Source of the DNA: Chlorops oryzae
Lineage: Eukaryota; Arthropoda; Insecta; Diptera; Chloropidae
Direction of reading: 5' to 3'
DNA length: 64,000 nucleotides
NCBI GenBank assembly: GCA_020466095.1
Contig: CM035808.1
Span: 70,328,829-70,392,828 of the forward strand
The position numbers were made by a program, and so were the translations under genes. Under the pieces are notes generated by a model. The model ran no database searches. It worked only from the letters and a program-made list of their open reading frames with translations, and was not told the DNA's origin. Shown one piece after another: positions 43,304 to 54,567 of this stretch (positions within the stretch are counted from its first letter, which is position 1; each line of letters starts with the position of its first letter).

Positions 43304-45480
43304 GTGGCTAAGGAGCTAGATTCATTTAAAGAGAAGTTGAAAGTTTACGAAAGCGATTCAAAAACAATTTTAGAAGAAGCAAGGGAACTAGTAAGAGAAG
43401 CGAACCGCGGAAAGGAAGTGTCAAGTCTTATAAGGGATCAAACGGTATTAGGACAATTTTCGAAGCTTGGGGAAGCTATATTTTACATCAATCAGGTCAA
43501 GGATACAGTAAGTGCATCAGCGCAGGCCACGCAAGAACGAATAAGCCTATTAGAAAATACAATAGAGTTAGGTACACGGGATTGTAAAAAATTGAGAGGG
43601 CTAATTGAGGAACAAAATAGTTTGATAGACGAGGCCGAAAAGGATAATCAAGATCTTAGAGATTCATTAAATAGAGCAGTTGGTAAACACATAGCGCAAT
43701 CTTTAGAAAAGGACAAAACTTGATTAAAAGAGAGCGAGAAGGAGGTAAAAGTCTTAAAACAAGACATAAGGAAACTAAAAACAGCATTAAAAAACGTTTG
43801 CGACACTAAATCTCCAAGTCCTAACCCAGGGCGTAAAATCAGAACAACGAGCACGAACACTGAAAATCTAGCGTTTTCAACCCAGAACGTTATGCCTCTT
43901 AAGGGAACTGCAAATCTTTTAACACCCACTAATCTTAAATTGCCAACAATCAGTATAAACATGCCCCATACACCACAGATAGATGAATTGATTGAAAAGG
44001 TCAATCGAATAGTACCGTACTTCTCAGGATCAAATAATCAAGAATTAGGACTGGAGGTTGATAGGTTTATCACAGCAATTGAGTTGCTGAAGAGTGTAGT
44101 GGGTAGCTTCAACATAATAGACATCATAAAGTGCAGTAAGATCAGACTATCAGGCGTGGCTTATATGAAGGTAAGCCAAAGGACAATTAACAGCTTAGAC
44201 GAACTTTGCGATTTAATGAAAGGAGAGTTTTTAAAAACACGAACCCTTGAAACTGTTAGATCTGAAATAGCAAGCGCAGAACAACAGAATGGCGAGAGGG
44301 CTTCAACATTTGGAGGCAGATTAGAATTTTAACTAAATGAAGCAGAGGCTTTAATTTATTAATCATGGAATAATGCGGAGGCATTGTCGGCGCTGAGCGA
44401 ATATAGAAAGCTGGCAACCAACAAATTCGTTTTCGGTGTGAAAGGCCCTTACATGCAGAATAGACTTGAAAGTTCAAGAGACAAACCAATTGCAGTTTTG
44501 ATAAATTAACAAAAGATTCAGAAAACCTTCATGAGGAAAACGGAAGAAGGAATGATTTCACAAACAAAACATCCCCAGCAGGAAAACAAGTTATACACTG
44601 TTCGTTTTGTTACTTAGAGGGTCATACTTGGGATATGTGCGCACAAAGGAAAAATGCGCCTTTTTGCACCAATTGTGCAATATATGGGCATCAATTTGGC
44701 GCTCAATGCAATAAGATTGTTAAGGCCTTGAGTCCAAATGCGGAAATATGCACACATTGCGGAAAGAGGGGTCACTCAGAGGTAAAAGGTTTTAATAAAA
44801 TGAAAACCTTGTTTTGCAATATTTGTAGGATAAATAATCATTTGAGCACACCCTTTTGTAAAAAGAAACTCGAAAACAATAATTCAAAATCGAATCAGTG
44901 GCAAAATACAGAACTATTTAACAAGAACGGAGAGGGATATTTTGATAGAAACAGAGCAGGGAATTTTAACTCCTACAGCCCCCTAATTCTAATAGTGGAA
45001 CAGAAAATACTAACAGAGGAGGAGACACAGGAACCAGGCCTCCAACTAACAGGGACGTGCAATGCTATAAATGCTCTGAAGTGGGCCATATGCCCAAATA
45101 TTGCCCTAATCCACCTCAACAGGCAAGGTTCAATGAGGGAAACTACCAAAGGCCCGGTCTCGGCCAATAGACCGGAATGCCACAACGAAAAAGGATTATA
45201 GCAGGCCAGGTTTAGTTCTAGGTGTAAAGACAGACGAAGAAAAAGTAAATGAAAAAAGAGATAGTTACGAATTAGAAGAGCTAGACATTAATAAAATATA
45301 TCTAGATGATGTGGAGGCCACCCAAATGAACATTAACGGTAAAAATATAGAGAGAGATAAAAATACAACATGCATAGAAAAGGCAGGAATACACAGTAAT
45401 AAGGAGTTTTTGGTGAGAAATATTCATAATAAAAACCAAAAGGTTGTACGTTTCAATGACGAGTAAGTATTCCATTTTGA
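43304..45480 (+). pseudogene. Errantivirus B gag with five zinc knuckles, broken
   Basis: The first frame (from about 43304, where the expected ATG reads GTG; element A has ATG) is a long coiled coil. A TGA at about 43722 interrupts it. The capsid-like part (43892-44332) includes PTLNPKLP-like and VNRIVPYFSGSNNQELGLEV segments. Four CCHC-like knuckles follow at 44590-44880 (HCSFCYLEGHTWDMC, FCTNCAIYGHQFGAQC, ICTHCGKRGHSE, FCNICRINNH) and a fifth near 45060 (CYKCSEVGHMPKYC). Frames change at about 44335, 44510 and 45050. Gag forms the particle and the knuckles bind RNA. Confidence 0.8.
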
Positions 45481-45560
45481 CGACAAGAAAATGCCATTAG
45501 TAAACAAAGACATTGAGAATTTTTAAAAATTGCAAAGAGTAAAAACGAAGATGAAAACCA

Positions 45561-46169
45561 ATGTTTGGTTTTATTTTTATCTTTGTGTTACATATCTTCG
45601 CAATTTTAAAGGAATATTTTTTTATTTGGAGCAATGAAATGAGTAAATGGTGTAAGAGCCAACACAAAAACCCCTTCAGGAACATAATTAGAAATAGCAC
45701 CCAAACTTTTAATACACAATGTTCAAGTTCAGTGTCAGAAGACGCGTTTATAGTATTTCCTAGTGGACAAGCTATAAACAAGGAGCTTAGCCTGTTAGTG
45801 GACACTGTTGCAGACCCAAGTTTGATTAAATGGGAGGCACTAAAAAATGCAAAGGAGGTAAATGAATTGGAAACGAAAAGTTTAGTAGGAGCCTTCGGGG
45901 GCCATACGCAGAGTAAGGGAATAGTAGAAATAGGACATTCCGATATTAAGGAGTTAAAATTTAAATTTCATGTTTTACCCAAAGGAAAAAAAATTCCAGG
46001 AGATGGACTAATAGGCAGAGATGAGCTCTGGAATAAGTCCTTGATAGACAACATTAATAAAAATATTTCGTTTTTTAAAATGGGAAGAAAAATAGTTTCA
46101 CTACTACTTGTATGTTCTACCAGCAGTAGGGTTTGTATTGCAAAAACAGTCACAATCCAAGCTAGATAA
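45561..46169 (+). pseudogene. Errantivirus B aspartic protease, active site altered
   Basis: The frame contains FIVFPSGQAINKELSLLVDTVADPSL (split here by position: LLVDTVADP at about 45795-45820). The catalytic D-T-G reads D-T-V, a change expected to abolish activity; element A keeps DTGAD at this place. The second lobe (DGLIGRDELWNKSLI) is recognisable. The N-terminal part of the ORF is the Gag-Pro linker. Confidence 0.75.
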
Positions 46170-46184
46170 ACAAGGATAGAAGAA

Positions 46185-46952
46185 ATGCGGGCAAGAAATA
46201 TGTCAGGAGACGTTATAATAAGTAAAAGAGAAATTATGCCAAATGTGTTTGTTGGAAGCACGCTGACTAATATTATTAATGAGAAAGGTTATGTGCCAAT
46301 TTTAAATACAAGAAATAGTGCAATGAAAATAGACCCCAGAATTGAGTTGGAGGGGGAGGCGATGAGACATTTTGAGGAGTTGAGCATACCAAATATAAAG
46401 TTTTTGAGGGAAGGAGAGGAAGAATGTAAGCGTTTGCAGGCCTTACTAGAAACGGTTAATTTAGATAAAACCCTTAACGAAGATGAAATAAATTCGATGT
46501 TAAAAATTTTTAGGGAATATTCAGACGTTTTTCACCCATCCCACGAATTGATGAAATTTTAGACCAATTAGGCTATAGCCGTTATTTTTCAACGTTAGAC
46601 TTAGTTAGCGGCTACCACTAGGTGCTAGTAGACGGCAAGGATAGCGAGAAAACAGCTTTTAGCACAAACATGGGCCATTTTGAATTAAAAAGGATGCCAT
46701 TTGGGTTTACAGGGGCGCCAGCTACTTTTCAACGCATTATGAACACCATATTAACAGGGCTACAAGGAATTGATTGTTTTGTGTATCTTGACGACATTGT
46801 AATTTATGCCAGAAATTTACAATCACATGAAGCACGGCTGAGAAAAGTATAAGAAGTATTAAGGGCCAATTATTTAAAATTGCAGACAGAAAAATGCCAA
46901 CTCCTAAAAAGGGAAGTTGTATATTTAGGCCATAAATGCTCAGAGTCTGGCG
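46185..46952 (+). pseudogene. Errantivirus B reverse transcriptase, N-terminal part
   Basis: The pre-RT region (46185-46562) matches that of element A. The fingers with the VVDFRKLN-type motif are deleted at about 46545; palm motifs RMPFGFTGAPATFQR and FVYLDDIVIYAR (46692-46815) are present. A stop lies at 46850. The coding sequence stops at TA 46953-46954 where the pogo-like element is inserted, and continues at 49671. Confidence 0.82.
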
Positions 46953-47340
46953 TAGGGAAGGTCGTGTACCTTGGACCGTTTTTGAAGAAATGGTTTGTGG
47001 TGTCTAAACGAAGGCCTGATTTGTTTACCTGACACCTTCACATTATCAACTGATATCTTAGCTTTTGTGAAACGTTAATAAAACGCCCATATTTTCAGTC
47101 AAATCAGAGTATTAAACATTTATTGTCAGAAACTCAAAACGGTCCAAGGAACAAGCAGGCCTTGTACCTTGGACCATACAGTACTGTTCCTTGGACCATA
47201 AGAAAAAAAATAGTGTTAAAGGTTACATAAAAGGAAAATAAAAAGCTTTCACGCTGAAGTAGAATGTGTTAAGAGTCGCATATTGCAAAATTAATTAAGA
47301 AAATTAAATATATTCTTCAATATTATAAATAAATGATGAG

Positions 47341-49190
47341 TTAGCGGCGTTTGGATCCGCACATCTTTAATATTTCATCAATTGAAAAGTCGCTGTCAGC
47401 ACTGAAATCTGAGTTTTCGTTTTGCGGAATCCGTGAAGTCTTAGAAGCATCTTTTGATTTCCGAAATAAACTCTGCCTAGGCATTGGTAACGAGATTTCA
47501 CCGTTTGAGGACGAGTCCGAGCTGTGTAACGGAATTATTTTTTTCACAGTCTTCAGTTTCTTTGATTGCGGTTTGATTCTGGGTTGTTTTTTTTTCTTTT
47601 GCTGGAGCTCCTTTTTTTCTGGACTGTCAGTCAATATTCGGGTTTTTCCTTTCTGTCTTCCAGCTCTGATATTTTTCCGATTACCTGCCTTTGGATATGG
47701 ACGTATTATATGTAGCGGTGTTAGTTCAGTCGATTCCATTGTAACTGAAGAAAATATGCTATTGTGACTATAGTACAACGTAATATTATCTACCTACCTT
47801 TTGTCCCCGATGAACTTGAGAATATTTCATTCCTTTGCAGTTGTATTGGAGATGAAGCGTTAGACTGGAATGTTGTTATGGATTGTTGTACTGGAGATGG
47901 AGCGTTAGAGGTAGAATGATTTACAGACGGACTTTCTGGTGCAGTTATGTGCTCAACGGGACGATCTGTAACATATGCAGATAGATATTCGTCTTCTGTA
48001 AAAATATTTTCGTTTAGGGGAAAGATTCCGGACACTTCAAATCCCTTTACAATATTCTGTGTGCTGAATGATAAGTTATATGATTTGCCAATTATTTCAG
48101 CAATGTCGTAAATAGTAATTGGTTTGCCTGGATTGTTAAACATCCAATCATTGGCAGCAGTGTTATAAAACTTTTTATATGGTCCAAAAACAGATCTATC
48201 TAGTGGTTGAAGCTTATGTGATGTGTGAGGCGGCATAGTCAAGAGAACAACACCATTATTTTTAGCGGCATCAATTAGTGGAAGCGAAATGTGACTTTCA
48301 TGATTGTCCATTATTAAGAGAACCATGTCCTGAGTTGACGGTTTGACATGCTCAATGAAGTGTTCAAAATATTTAAGAAACATCTCCTCGTTAACCCAAC
48401 CTGATGGAGTTGCTGCGCCAATAGACCCTGAAGGAGCGCCTTTTAACATATGATCCTTGAAATGAACTCGAGGGAAGATTAGCATCGGAGGTACATGGTT
48501 ACCAATAGCATTAACTGCAGCAATCATAGTTACATTAGAACCACGTTCTCCTGATGTCATGCTGCCTATCTGCTTGTCTCCTTTAGACGCAAGAACTTTC
48601 GGGGGAACATGAACAGTCGAATTTCCTGTTTCATCCACATTATAAATTTGGTTCGGAGAAAACGGATAACGGGCAAAACATTCCTTCAAGTTTTTAAAAA
48701 AGTCTTCAACATTTTTTTTATTAAAGCTAGTCGATCTTGACATGCTAGTGGCTTCAGGTTTTCGCAATGATATGGTTGCATTTCTTTTCAAAAATCCTTT
48801 TAACCACTCCTTGCCAGCAGCCCCGTTATCAACCCATGTTTGAGGAAAGGTTTTATTGTTTTTTTCAGCAAACTGATACGCAAGTTTCATTGCCTCTTTT
48901 CTGGACAGACCGTAATGCAATTTTGCAGCGGTTTTTATATAGTTAGCCAACATTGCCTCCTCTTCAATACTAAATACCTTTTTATGTTTTAGTTTCGACT
49001 GATATATAAAATCTGTGCTTCCACAAGATCGATGGTTAGCCAAATGACGTAACAAGGTTGTTTTGGGAATATTGTGTTTTTTTGCAGCAAAGCCTACGCT
49101 ACTTCCACCTTGCAAGACTTCATTAACTGCCGAAGACAACTTATTTTCATTGATTGGCTTTCGTTGTTTCCCATTTTTACTTCGGGGCAT
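47341..49190 (-). CDS. pogo-like transposase, two exons (49190-47798, 47744-47341)
   Basis: 598 aa. CENP-B/psq-type helix-turn-helix at the N-terminus (AAKKHNIPKTTLLRHL, residues 35-50), a CENP-B middle region, then DDE_1 with YNVDETGN (Asp near 186), LIMDNHESH (near 295) and QPLDRSVFGPYK (near 331), a DD35D triad. A 53-bp intron has a GT donor after 47798 and ends in TTCTTCAG before 47744. The C-terminal exon is basic, then acidic/serine-rich (SDSSSNGEI, NSDFSADSDFSIDEI), ending KMCGSKRR. No disabling mutation seen. Cut-and-paste transposase acting at TA. Confidence 0.88.
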
Positions 49191-49230
49191 TATTCTATAT
49201 TAAAAATGTAGGATTTATTAACAAAGATTT

Positions 49231-49302
49231 GTACCTTGGACCTATGCAGGGCATGTACCTTGGACCGGTCCAAGGTACATGCCCTGCATAGGTCCAAGGT
49301 AC
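49231..49302. repeat. 72-bp perfect palindrome in the pogo-like element
   Basis: Two 36-base arms with no loop. Each arm starts and ends with the 12-mer GTACCTTGGACC (or its complement) around TATGCAGGGCAT. Located upstream of the transposase start. Confidence 0.95.
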
Positions 49303-49672
49303 ACGTGAATCACAAAATTTACAAAACAATAAAAATATTCTTTGTCCTTCAAAGTGACAAGTTCTTATGCTTATCATTTTAAAGAAGACGCTTTACCTTT
49401 ATTTCACTGTTACACCACACACAGTACAGTAACTCAATTTAATAAAACTTGATTGGAAAAGTCAGCGAAAATATTTACTAAAGACGTGAAATTTCTGTCT
49501 TTGCTTCTTGCCGGTTCGTCTTCAACTAATCGAACCCAACTACAGGGTTGATAATATCGGAGTCAAAAATGCAACAAATCGTAGTGGAACACTTTTCTGT
49601 TATCAGCTGGGAACAGTGAAATATTGCAATTGGTCCAAGGTACAATCGGTCCAAGGAACACGACTTTCCCTA

Positions 49673-51300
49673 CTACCCGACCCATCCAAGGTAGAGTGCG
49701 TAAAAAATATAAAATCTCCACATAATATAAAGCAATTACAAGCGTTTTTAGGATTAATTAATTATTACAGAAAATTCATACCCAAGGCCGCAGAAATTTC
49801 GCTACCACTAACTAAACTATTGAGAAAGGAGGAAAAATTTATATGGAGTAAAGAGTGCCAGAAGTCAAAAGACACGCTTAAACAAGCAGTGATCAATCCC
49901 CCGATTCTACAATATCCTGACTTCACAAATACTTTTAATTTAACCACCGATGCAAGCAATGAAGCTTTGGCCGCACTCCTTCCCAAGGAGAACAAGGACA
50001 AGACCTTCCAATTTATTACGCGAGTAGAGCGCTTAGCGCAGCAGAAAGGCGCTACTCCACAATAGAGAGAGATTTTTTGGCTATAGTATGGGCGGTAAAA
50101 AACTTTAGAACTTACCTCTTAGGAAATCGTTTCAAAATTTATACAGATCATAAACCTCTTAAGGGGATAGCGAATTTAAAGGATCAAGACACCAGATTAG
50201 GCAGATTTCGTTTAAAACTTATAGAATATGATTTTGAAATTATTTATAAACCGGGGAAAACGAATCTAAATGCAGATGCATTAAGTAGACTTCCAGCCGA
50301 AAAAAATAAAATATCAGTGGTCACGAGATCAAAGTCAAGAACAGAGAATGACATAGTGGCAGAAGAGCCGACAGATAACAAATCACCTACCGAAGCTGAC
50401 AACGAAGACACAGCAGTCGTTCTTACAGATCCGTACGAATTTCAGAAGGTATTAAAAGTTCTTCACGATACACCAATAGGAGGCCATAAAGGTTTTCTAA
50501 AAACATATTTCCTTATAAGAAACCAATTTAAGTGGGAAGGAATGCAAAGACAAATTAAAAATTACATAAATGCCTGCAAGCTTTGCCAAAAGAATAAAAG
50601 TTCCCGTGTGGAAAAAATGCCTATGGCTATAACCGATACCCCTCATAGGCCATTTGATAAAGTGTTCATGGATATAGCGGGTCCCCTACCAATCTTGTCA
50701 ACAGGAAATAAATACATAGTAACATATTTAGATGAATTTTCAAAATACTTCATATGTACTGTCATTCCAGATGCAGAGGCAGCTACAGTAGCTAGAGCAT
50801 TTTTTAACGAAATAATAGCAAAATTCAATATTCCAAAAGCTCTAGTAACAGACAATGGTACTAACTTCACCTCGGTATTATTGAAAGAGGTTTGCAAACT
50901 CCTTAGAATTAAAAAATCGCAAACTTCTCCATACCACCCGCACGCCAACGGTGCTCTCGAAAGAAGCCACCGACCCCTTAGCGAAATTTCTTCGAAACTT
51001 TGTCATTGAAGACGGCACCAATTGGGATGAATGGCTGCATCACGCAATGCACGTTCATAACAATACCATTCATTCATCCACTTAACAAACACCCTGTAGA
51101 ACACTTTGGTTTTGATTTTGAAATTCCCGTTAAATTAAAGCACAAACCAAGCCCACTGTATAATTCGGACGATTACAGCAAGATTTTGAAATATCAAATC
51201 CAAAGAAGTCACGAAATAGTAAGAAATAATCAAAAGAAATCAAAAGAAATATCTAAGCAATATAATAATAAAAAGACTAAAAACAAAAATTTTTGAATAG
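49673..51300 (+). pseudogene. Errantivirus B RT thumb, RNase H and integrase
   Basis: Thumb (LPDPSKVECVKNIKSPHN) from 49676, RNase H with LTTDASNEALAALLPKE and a frame change at about 50010, then the long frame 50077-51009. This has ENDO-like IYTDHKPLKGIANL, the integrase finger (HDTPIGGHKG, CKLCQKN) and catalytic Asp residues in FMDIAGPLP and VTDNGTNFTS; the HPHANGALERSHRP block contains the Glu. A frame change near 50995 enters a frame running through the C-terminal GPY module into PTP, interrupted by TGA near 51296 and TAA near 51345. Confidence 0.85.
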
Positions 51301-51359
51301 GTGAGAAAGTTTGGGTTAAGAATCAAAACAAACAAAATAAATTTTAAGCGATTTGGGAA

Positions 51360-52354
51360 GGGCCCTATGAGGTCATCTCCACTCCCACTCCAAGTAATGT
51401 CAGATTGCGCATTAAAGGAAAGGAAAAAACGTTCCATAAGGAATTGCTCAAACAATTTAGAGATAAAACTGAAAAAAATTGTGCCGTCGAAAATAATAAG
51501 TCAGGTTCAGAAGCAGCAAGTTCGCAAAATTTAATAGAAACAAAAAACCTGGAGGATCGAATAAGAGAATTCAAGGCATTAAAAGAACAAATATTTAAAG
51601 ATAAAAATGCTTCTTTCCTTACAAACAAATCAAAAAACCGATATACAAATATCTCATGCTTAGAATATAATCGAGTTAAGCTTGCTTCACCTTCGAATTA
51701 CATTCATGCAAATTTCGTTGATGGTTTTCGCAAAGAGAAAGAATATATTGCAACATAGGGTCCACTTTAAAATACACTAGTCGAATTTTGGCAGATGGTT
51801 TGGGAACAGAATTGCTACAATATAGTGATGTTAACTAAAGTTAAAGAAAATGGTATAGAAAAGTGTGTCCAATATTGGGGAAAAGAAGAAGACAATTGCA
51901 TTTCACTAAAAGAGTTCAAAATACAAATTTAAAAAGTGATTAGGACCGATTATAACGTTCGCACAAAGCTTAGAATACAACATTTTAAAACTGGACAGAC
52001 TTAAATAATATTTCACTGTCAATTTTTAAATTGGCCTGATTTCGGCACACCCGATCTTAAAGATTTACTAACATTTTGGCATAGAGTTAAAAGCAATCAA
52101 AATTCAGTAGCAAAAGCAAATGAAATTTTCCCAATAATCATTCATTGCAGTGCCGGGATTGGCAGAACAGGTACAATGATAGCAATAGCTATTGGTCTTT
52201 CGAAGGTTCGTTCAGGAGTAAAAGTAGATTTAAATGAAATAGTGGAAAAAATTCGCGAACACCGAGCGTGTGCTATTAGTTGCACGGAGGCATACACGTT
52301 TGTCTATGACGTTTTGGAATACCACGCCAAAAGAAATTTCTCAGTAATTATTTA
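51360..52354 (+). pseudogene. Protein tyrosine phosphatase domain fused to errantivirus B Pol
   Basis: One reading frame runs from the integrase GPYEVIS module (51360) through a linker of about 80 codons into a classical PTP domain of about 240 codons ending at a stop at 52352-52354. Motifs: NKSKNRYTNI and NYIHANFV (51625-51720), EYIAT then GPL (a stop, TAG at 51756, replaces the Gln), QMVWEQN and IVMLTKVKENG (51790-51855), WPDFGTPD (52032-52055, with the general acid Asp), and P-loop HCSAGIGRTGT (52143-52175). The Q-loop Gln is not conserved (ISCTEAY). Four nonsense codons (51756, 51771, about 51930 and 52002) but no frameshift. It is placed between integrase and env, in the same position as in element A. 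Role unknown; tyrosine dephosphorylation of host signalling proteins is the family activity. Confidence 0.87.
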
Positions 52355-52403
52355 AAGTCAGATTTTTCCACTTCAAGATTTAAAATTAGTAGAATTTATA
52401 CTA

Positions 52404-53697
52404 TTAGGTGTAGTAAAAAGAAAATTCCATTATTTTTCCAATAGATGCGTTATTTATCTGCATCTCGCGTTGTATAAGTCCGATCGTGTTCCGCTAGGGG
52501 GCATTAGAAAGATGACAGTTCCTACTAAAAAAGCTTTTTTGACACTTTTTTGATTGATTGATTCAGTTTTGTTTGAGAGCTTGTCAAAGATGGACATCAA
52601 CAAAGAGAAAAATTCGCTACATTTTACAGTTTATTCTTCGATAAGGGAGAAAAACGCAAGCCAGGCGGCTGAAAATGTGAATAGCGTTTATGGACCTGAT
52701 ACTGTAACAGCCAATCATGCGCAATTTTGGTTTCGTCGATTCCGTTCCGGTAAACTTCGATGTCAAGGATGCTCCACGCACTGGAAGGCCAATTGTCGAA
52801 AATGTCGATAAAATCATGGAAATTATCGAGTCCGACCGTCATGTTAGCACTGTTTCGATTGCAAAAGAGCTAAAGATTGCACAAAAAACCGTTTGGAACC
52901 ATTTGAATAAGGCTGGATACACAAAGAAGCTCGATGTATGGGTGCCACACGAGTTAACGCAAAAAAACCTCATAGACCGAATTTCCATCTGCGAATCGCT
53001 GCTGAACCGCAACAAAATCGACCCATTTCTGAAGCGGTTGGTGACTGGTGATGAAAATTGGGTCACTTACGACAACGTCAAGCGAAAACGGTCGTGGTCG
53101 AAACACGGTGAACCGGCGGAAACGGTGGCCAAGCCAGGATTGACGGCCAGGAAGGTTTTGCTGTGTGTTTGGTGGGATTGGCAGGGAATTATCTACTATG
53201 AGCTGCTCCCATACGGCAAAACTCTTAACTCGGAACTCTACTGTCAACAATTGGACCGTCTGAAGGAAGCAATCGCCCATAAGCGGCCAGCTTTGGCCAA
53301 TAGGAGAGGAATTGTGTTCCATTAGGACAACGCCAGGCCACACACATCGATAGTGACTCGCCAGAAGCTCCGGGAGTTTGGTTGGGAGGTTCTTCTGCAT
53401 CCACCTTATAGTCCGGACCTGGCACCAAGTGATTACCATCTGTTCCTGTCCATGGCGAACAATTTTGCTGGTGAAAACATTCGCTTCAAGAGAGGCTTCT
53501 GAAATTCGACTGTCTCAATTTTTTGCTAATAGGAACGAGGGCTTCTATGAGAGAGGCATAATGAAATTACCTTTAAAATGGCAACAAGTTATCGAACAAA
53601 ACGGCGCATATTTGACCTAAATCGGGTCATTCTAACTATCTTAAATAAAGCCCTCAATTTAATGCAAAAATAATGGATTTCTTTTTACTACACCTAA
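52404..53697 (+). mobile_element. mariner element, copy 3 (inactive)
   Basis: 1294 bp with both TTAGGTGTAGTAAAAAG termini, TA at 52402-52403 and 53698-53699. Inserted 50 bp after the PTP stop codon. Confidence 0.95.
52590..53620 (+). pseudogene. mariner transposase, copy 3, frameshifted and with nonsense
   Basis: Same protein as the other two copies. Frame changes lie near 52620-52650, near 52750 and near 53490. A TAG replaces the Gln codon in the catalytic HQDN motif (about 53323). The catalytic TGDEKW reads TGDENW. Non-functional. Confidence 0.92.
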
Positions 53698-53699
53698 TA

Positions 53700-54567
53700 A
53701 ATTAGAAACAACATAGACATATTTATTCACCCGAGCATATTTCCTACAGAGCAATTCCATTTCGTCTCAAAGGCAGTGTAGAGACAAATCCCAAACATAA
53801 ATTAAGAAACTGAAAATTAAAACGTTATGAGAATAAATCACAGTGATACCGAAAATGTTTGAAAGCCTTTCTTCGACGATGGTATCCAGAAAAAAAAAAC
53901 CAACTTCAAGTCAACACCTAAAAAGAAATCGCTTTACTCCGAAATATTCACACATTATACACACTTACTAGGAAAAAGAGAAGAAAACCTCAAACGCATT
54001 TTAGATGGCCAATGCCCAGGGAAGCGCCGAAGCGGTTGCCGGAGGAAATAACAAAACACTCCAAAGTAAAAGCTTCGACGCATTCCGGAGTAAAAAACAC
54101 TTTTATTCAAAACCTGAATTTATATTTTTCAAATTTAGAGCACTTTTCACAGCACATTTAAAATTCACCGAACACAAAATAGTGAGAAAATTTCGAAAAT
54201 TTAAATTTTAAAATATTTCTCATTCACAAACACAAGTTATCTGCTCAAAATCTTTAATAAAACTGTTCTACTCCGATCGTAGAAAGCTTACGAAGCAAAA
54301 AAGAAACACAAGCGATAAGAAAAGCAAAAGAAAAACAATTCGACTCCCAAGCGAGCCCAACAAAGACAAACACTGAAATTCTACACTCCAAGCCACTCCA
54401 AGCTAAAAGGGCTGATCATAAAATATAAACAAACAAGATTCTAAATGGGTTGATCAAGAAGTTCGGGGACACATGTTATAAACAGTTTTTTCAAATCGAT
54501 TCTTGTGTATTTGAAATACAGTGTCATTATAATAACCAGAACGATAACAAAAATTTATTTTTTTCAG
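53700..54567 (+). other. Pre-env region of errantivirus B with splice acceptor
   Basis: No conserved ORF; a 68-codon frame at 54005-54211 (GSAEAVAGGNN) is not recognised. A T-rich tract ending TTTTTTTCAG at 54567 is a convincing splice acceptor directly before the env coding region. Confidence 0.6.

Larger units (their letters stand above)
46955..49670 (-). mobile_element. pogo/Tigger-like DNA transposon
   Basis: 2716 bp with terminal repeats beginning GGGAAGGTCGTGTACC (left) and GGGAAAGTCGTGTTCC (right, inverted), flanked by TA duplications at 46953-46954 and 49671-49672. The RT frame reads on directly across the site when the element and one TA are ignored. Subterminal regions contain at least eight copies of GTACCTTGGACC or close variants, probable transposase binding sites. 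Confidence 0.92.
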
